A DNA stretch of 64,000 bases from NCBI GenBank assembly GCA_009760885.1, contig CM019716.1, positions 288,001-352,000 of the forward strand. The letters run 5' to 3'. Below are positions 59,975 through 64,000 of the stretch, one piece after another. The DNA comes from Achatina immaculata. Its lineage: Eukaryota > Mollusca > Gastropoda > Stylommatophora > Achatinidae. Each line of letters opens with the position of its first letter. Within the stretch, counting starts at the first letter, position 1. The notes beneath the pieces are model-generated. The model worked only from the letters and a program-made list of their open reading frames with translations. It was not told the DNA's origin and searched no databases. The position numbers and the translations under genes are program-made.

Positions 59975-61327
59975 TTACCTGTAAGAGTTTTCATCCTCTA
60001 TTAGTGTAATCTTTGTACTTCTTCCAGTACTCTCATCATTTAACTGTTTGATTAGTTTCCACAGTTTCCTTCCATCCTTTTCAAAGTTTAGGGACTCTGT
60101 TTTCTCTCTCCAACTTTCCCGTCTGGCTTGCAGCTTTGCTCTCTGAAATTTGGCCTTAGAATGTTGGTAATTATTGTGGTGTTCTTGGCATGGTCTATTT
60201 TCTGCTTGCTTTCGAGCTGCTTCCACGTCATCATGGAGTTTTCCCAGCTCACTAGACCAGTATGGTTTATAGTCCCTGCGAGCTCCTCTGGGAATGGTTT
60301 CACGAGCGGCCTGAAGGATACAAGCATTGAACTCCTTCACTATGCTGTTAATATCCTTACCTTCTATGGACAGCTGTCCCACCAGGATACCTGTACGATG
60401 TCTGTACATTGTCCAGTTTGCTTTTTTATAGTTCCATCTGGGGAGAGGGTTACTGGTGTTAAGGAGTTCATTTTCTATTGTCAGGAAGACTGGTCGATGG
60501 TCGCTACCTCCAAGTTGTTTTCCAACTTCACGTGTAATGTTCCACTTCAGATCTGGAGAGTGGAATGCCAGATCTGGTGTTGATTTTGTATGCCAAGCCC
60601 TTGAGTAAAATGTTGGGGCATCCATTGGCTGGTTGATCAGGAGAAGTCCATTATCATCCTGCCAGCTCTCAACTTCCTCTCCTCTCTTGTCTATGTGGTC
60701 ATAGCCCCAGCTCTGGGAATGACTGTTAAAATCACCACAGACCATCAGTCTCTCTTTGTGTGGGATTGTTCCTAAAGCAAGTGGGCGGTCATTAGGACAG
60801 TAATAGTTAAGGAGGTGGAAATCTGTATTACTACTTTTTAGATGGATCATCTGGTATTCAGCTCCTTCCATGTACACTCCCACCTGACATGCGCTGATGT
60901 TATTCTTAACAAGTGTGAGTACTCCTCCTTTTCTTCTGTCCTGTCGGTCTGATCTAAAACACTGGTAGCCTCTGATTTTAAAGGCGGCATCTTTGGTTAG
61001 GTGTGTCTCCTGTATGCAGCATATACTTACCTGCTCTGCAAAAAGTATGTTCTCTAGTTCAACCTTTTTGCTATAGCCATCTCTAACACTGCTGACACCC
61101 TCAGCATTCCACTGCATTATTTTAAGTTCTTGCTTTTTGGCTGTTTTCTTCTGTTGTATTTTTTGGCCAGTAGCTCTACTCTCATGTCTCCTGACTCCAC
61201 AAGACGAACTGAGAGGACCTCCAGTAGCATTGGGTGGACCCTTTCGAGGCAGGGGGCCCGGCACTGCACCTGCCTGGTTAGTCTTCACAGGGCGAGCACC
61301 ATGTTTGAAAACTGTAGATATAGACAT
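59975..61327 (-). CDS. LINE copy A, APE-type endonuclease part
   Basis: The 450-codon ORF contains LKIMQWNAEGVSS, then CCIQETHLTKDA (catalytic Glu), then RRKGGVLTLVKN, then MVCGDFNSHSQSWGYD, then GSDHRPVFLTIE (catalytic SDH). This is a complete AP-endonuclease-like domain that nicks target DNA during LINE insertion. It ends early because of a 2-nt deletion near 59991 relative to copy B. The first ~65 residues may lie outside the domain. Confidence 0.9.
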   Translation of the reverse strand: MSISTVFKHGARPVKTNQAGAVPGPLPRKGPPNATGGPLSSSCGVRRHESRATGQKIQQKKTAKKQELKIMQWNAEGVSSVRDGYSKKVELENILFAEQVSICCIQETHLTKDAAFKIRGYQCFRSDRQDRRKGGVLTLVKNNISACQVGVYMEGAEYQMIHLKSSNTDFHLLNYYCPNDRPLALGTIPHKERLMVCGDFNSHSQSWGYDHIDKRGEEVESWQDDNGLLLINQPMDAPTFYSRAWHTKSTPDLAFHSPDLKWNITREVGKQLGGSDHRPVFLTIENELLNTSNPLPRWNYKKANWTMYRHRTGILVGQLSIEGKDINSIVKEFNACILQAARETIPRGARRDYKPYWSSELGKLHDDVEAARKQAENRPCQEHHNNYQHSKAKFQRAKLQARRESWREKTESLNFEKDGRKLWKLIKQLNDESTGRSTKITLIEDENSYR

Positions 61328-61700
61328 TTCATTAGCGATAATGCGTGTTACCCTGATTTTTGCGATGCGCCTTTTGGCTGGGTAACTCCGACTTCAGCAC
61401 CTTTCCTTGCTAGGGCAGACTGTGGTCTTGCTCGGACTGCCATGAAGACAGTGTGGCTGGCCTGGCCAAAACTTTGTTTTCCAGCCTCTGGTGGCTGTAC
61501 TTAAGCCCCTTCTCCATGTCAGATGGTTTGAGACAGTTCCACAAAGACACTCTGACTCTGAGATGAGGAATCTGATGAGTGCTTCAACGATATCCATTCC
61601 CCGCCACCTATAGTCTACTGGCTCTGTTTTGTTCACATCATTCTGATAGCCATTGTTGTAAAGACCCATAGGCTTGTCACGTCCTGGATTCATTGGTTTC

Positions 61701-62589
61701 ACACCAGACTTCCCTCATCCCCGCCAGAGATCTCCATGTCCCCATCCGTCCACCAACCTGACATTACATTTTGCAAAAATAACAATTACAATTACAATTA
61801 GTGTTGATTGCTACAAGTTTCTGGGCTACAGAGGTAGGTCAGAGTTTTTAAGCAAACAGATCTATGTTCCCTGTCTCACAAACACTGTGTTAAGATAAGT
61901 GTGCTCTTAACACAGTTGTTCCCAGGGGGTACACATTTACTGAAAATCAGGGTACTTACAATTCCATGAACCAAAGGAAAATATTCAACTTTTCTCTCTT
62001 ACTGTGTTTACATTCTGAGAAGAACCACACACCTAATCCCAGAATCAGGACATAGAAACAGGAACATTTGCTGATATAGAAATAGTTACACCTTTAAATA
62101 AACAATATTGCTCACATTGAACACTGCTGACACTTAATGCAGAACAAATCTCCACAGCCCAAGACCCCAGCGTAGGTCAGAGCATTGAACTCAAGTGATA
62201 TATAGTAAATATAGCCCAAAAGTGAAACAAATAACTATGTGTTGGAATTAATGTTAAATGATTCTTATAGCAATAAGTTTTATGATAGAATTGAGACAAC
62301 AAAGCTTGTGTACAGCATATATAATGGAGCAGGATAGTTTGGATTAGGCTTGGCTGTCCTACTGGAGCCTCAGATTCTGGTCTCATTTATCTCTTACCAT
62401 CCTTTCTTTTCTCTCATATCTAAGGTGCTTGTCAGGGCCAATCTTTCCTTTTCTTTTCCTAAATGGCAAGAAGGAATATTTTACAATACAAATAATGCAG
62501 TAATAATGTTCCGCAATAATAATAATTGTCACACCTAAGCTAAATGTAATTTGTGACAAGATGGGGAATACATTTACAGAGATAGAGGA
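61701..62589. other. Unassigned stretch
   Basis: No gene or repeat family is recognised. Short (AAT)-rich parts are at about 61780 and 62520. Confidence 0.3.
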
Positions 62590-64000
62590 AATTCTAGAAA
62601 GATGAATATTGCAGAGGAATGTATGGAACAACCAACTGTGAAAGCAGAAATCAACAGTGTGAATTATTATTGGAGGAGAAAGAACCAGAACCAACAATAG
62701 AAGAAGTTTTATGGGCAATAAAGAATTTGAAAAGAAGTAAATCACCAGGATGTGATGAGATAACAGCTGAATTTATTAAAGCAGGAGGAAAGGAATGTGC
62801 AATAATCTATCATGCACTATGTAAAAAGGTATGGCATTCAGGTATTTGACCAAAAGAATGGAAAAGAACTGTATTCATACCACTGCCAAAAAAGGATAAC
62901 CTGAAATTATGAACAAATTACAGAACTGTTGCCCTGATTAGTCATGCCAGTAAAATTCTGTTAAAAATCATAATGGATAGACTTCATAAGAAAATAGAGG
63001 AAGTCAATATGGTCCAAGCTGGTTTCAGGCAAGGAAGAGGATCAAGAGATCATATATTCAATATAAGATTAATAACAGAGATATGCAGAGAGTTTAATGT
63101 GAATCTATATTTATCCTTTTTAAACTACTCAAAGGCATCTGATTGTGTACAACACCAGAAGCTTTGGGAAATAATGGAAAAAATGAGATTTCCAACACAT
63201 TTGATACAATTAACATCACTGCTGTATCTAGACTAACAGGCAGCAGTAAGAATAAATGGTGAAACAACAACTTGGTTTGACATAAAACAAGGGGTGGGTC
63301 CGTCAGGGGTGCATACTGTCGCCCTACTTATTTAACTTGTATACTGAAAATATAATGAGGAATGTTAGAGAAGATGTAGACAAAGAATATTACGGTGCCA
63401 TAACAATTGGAGGTTATGAAATACCAGAGATTAGATATGCTGATGACACAGTGTTACTGTCCACAACACAAAAAGGAATGAAGAACTAATTATGTCAGTC
63501 CATAAGAACAGCGAAGAACAAAACCTCTATCTTAATGCGAAGAAAACTAAATTGATTACAACTGACAAAACAAACAAGGCAGCTGATATATGTATCAATG
63601 AGGAAAAACTGGAAGAAGTGGAAAGTTTTGAATATCTTAGATCACTGCTAACTAACAATGGATATACAATAAGGGAAATTAAAAGGAGAACATCTATTGG
63701 TCTTCAGAAAGTAAAACAACTAAAGAATCTGTGGAGAGGAACAGACAGAACTACAAAAATAAGATTGTTAAGGGCATGCATCTTTCCCATCACAACATAT
63801 GCCTGTGAGACCTGGACATTTAACAAAACAGCTGAGAAGCACATAAATGCCTTTGAATGTAAATGCTACAGAAGAGTTCTTCAGATACCATGGACACAAA
63901 AAAGAACAAATATATCTATACTATAAGAACTTAATATTGAAGAAGGCTGGTTAGCAAAGAGGATTAAAGAGAGAAAAGTTAAATATTTTAGACACATTAA
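62590..64000 (+). mobile_element. LINE, RT region, runs off the window
   Basis: The plus strand encodes LKRSKSPGCDEITAEFIKAG, then NYRTVALISHASKILL, then MVQAGFRQGRGSRDHIFNI, then a frameshift, then EIRYADDTVLLS (catalytic YADD present, about 63430), then ESFEYLRSLLTNNGYTI and ACIFPITTYACETW. Stops at about 62850, 62912 and 63234 and several frameshifts make it inactive. It belongs to the same family as 38655-39320. Confidence 0.92.

Larger units (their letters stand above)
57443..61700 (-). mobile_element. I-like LINE, copy A, almost complete (EN-RT-RNase H)
   Basis: It starts 3' of the kinase gene with the tail 'gcgaacgaagaagaagaag' on the minus strand (57446-57470). Reading leftward from 61327 it codes for endonuclease, RT, RNase H and a terminal Cys/His cluster, the layout of I-group LINEs. 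The 5' limit is uncertain; 61328-61700 may hold the end of an ORF1. Copy B at 42802-45151 shows that three small indels broke the single ORF. Confidence 0.93.

Overview
This is a piece of an animal nuclear genome. It has GT-AG spliceosomal introns, a U1 snRNA-like sequence, a tRNA-derived SINE, several families of animal-type LINEs, Penelope-like elements, mariner and hAT transposons, and many minisatellites. Codon-level similarity to named species cannot be judged here. A marine invertebrate, probably a mollusc or other lophotrochozoan, is my best guess (inference only).

Only two host genes are supported, both on the plus strand. At 1137-4407 lie three phase-compatible exons that look like the 3' end of a HEAT-repeat protein gene. 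From 12606 to 57274 runs one long gene with seven recognisable exons. The joined product resembles 5-methylthioribose kinase (MtnK): a G-loop, an ATP-anchoring Lys, the catalytic HGDLH motif and a DxD in place of the usual DxE. All junction phases fit except between exons 2 and 3, where one exon of about 40-50 codons is missing or was not found. About 1.05 kb of recognised coding sequence is spread over 44.7 kb, so most of the window is intron filled with repeats.

Layout. 1-12 kb: HEAT gene end, LINE and SINE fragments, a 710-bp inverted-repeat element, an internally deleted mariner, a U1-like sequence, and three copies of a noncoding ~1.5-kb element built of internal repeats. 12.6-35.3 kb (intron 1): six tandem arrays within 8 kb, then a head-to-head pair of Penelope-like elements forming a ~7-kb imperfect palindrome, then a LINE bounded by a 13-bp target-site duplication. 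35-45 kb (exons 2-5): hAT-type miniature elements, LINE fragments, and a 2.3-kb copy of an I-like LINE. 45-57 kb (exons 5-7): SINE and LINE relics and a second, nearly identical Penelope palindrome (arms ~1.9 kb, spacer ~55 bp), followed by a hAT transposase pseudogene containing a 29-bp minisatellite. 57-64 kb: an almost complete I-like LINE (endonuclease, RT, RNase H) just 3' of the kinase gene, and another LINE running off the window end.

The transposons do not act together as a system, but three relationships stand out. Both Penelope palindromes sit in introns of the kinase gene, so its pre-mRNA could fold into long double-stranded hairpins. The noncoding repeat shares its 3' tail with the I-like LINE, suggesting it is mobilised by it. 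Several hAT miniature elements share 8-bp target duplications with a central TA.
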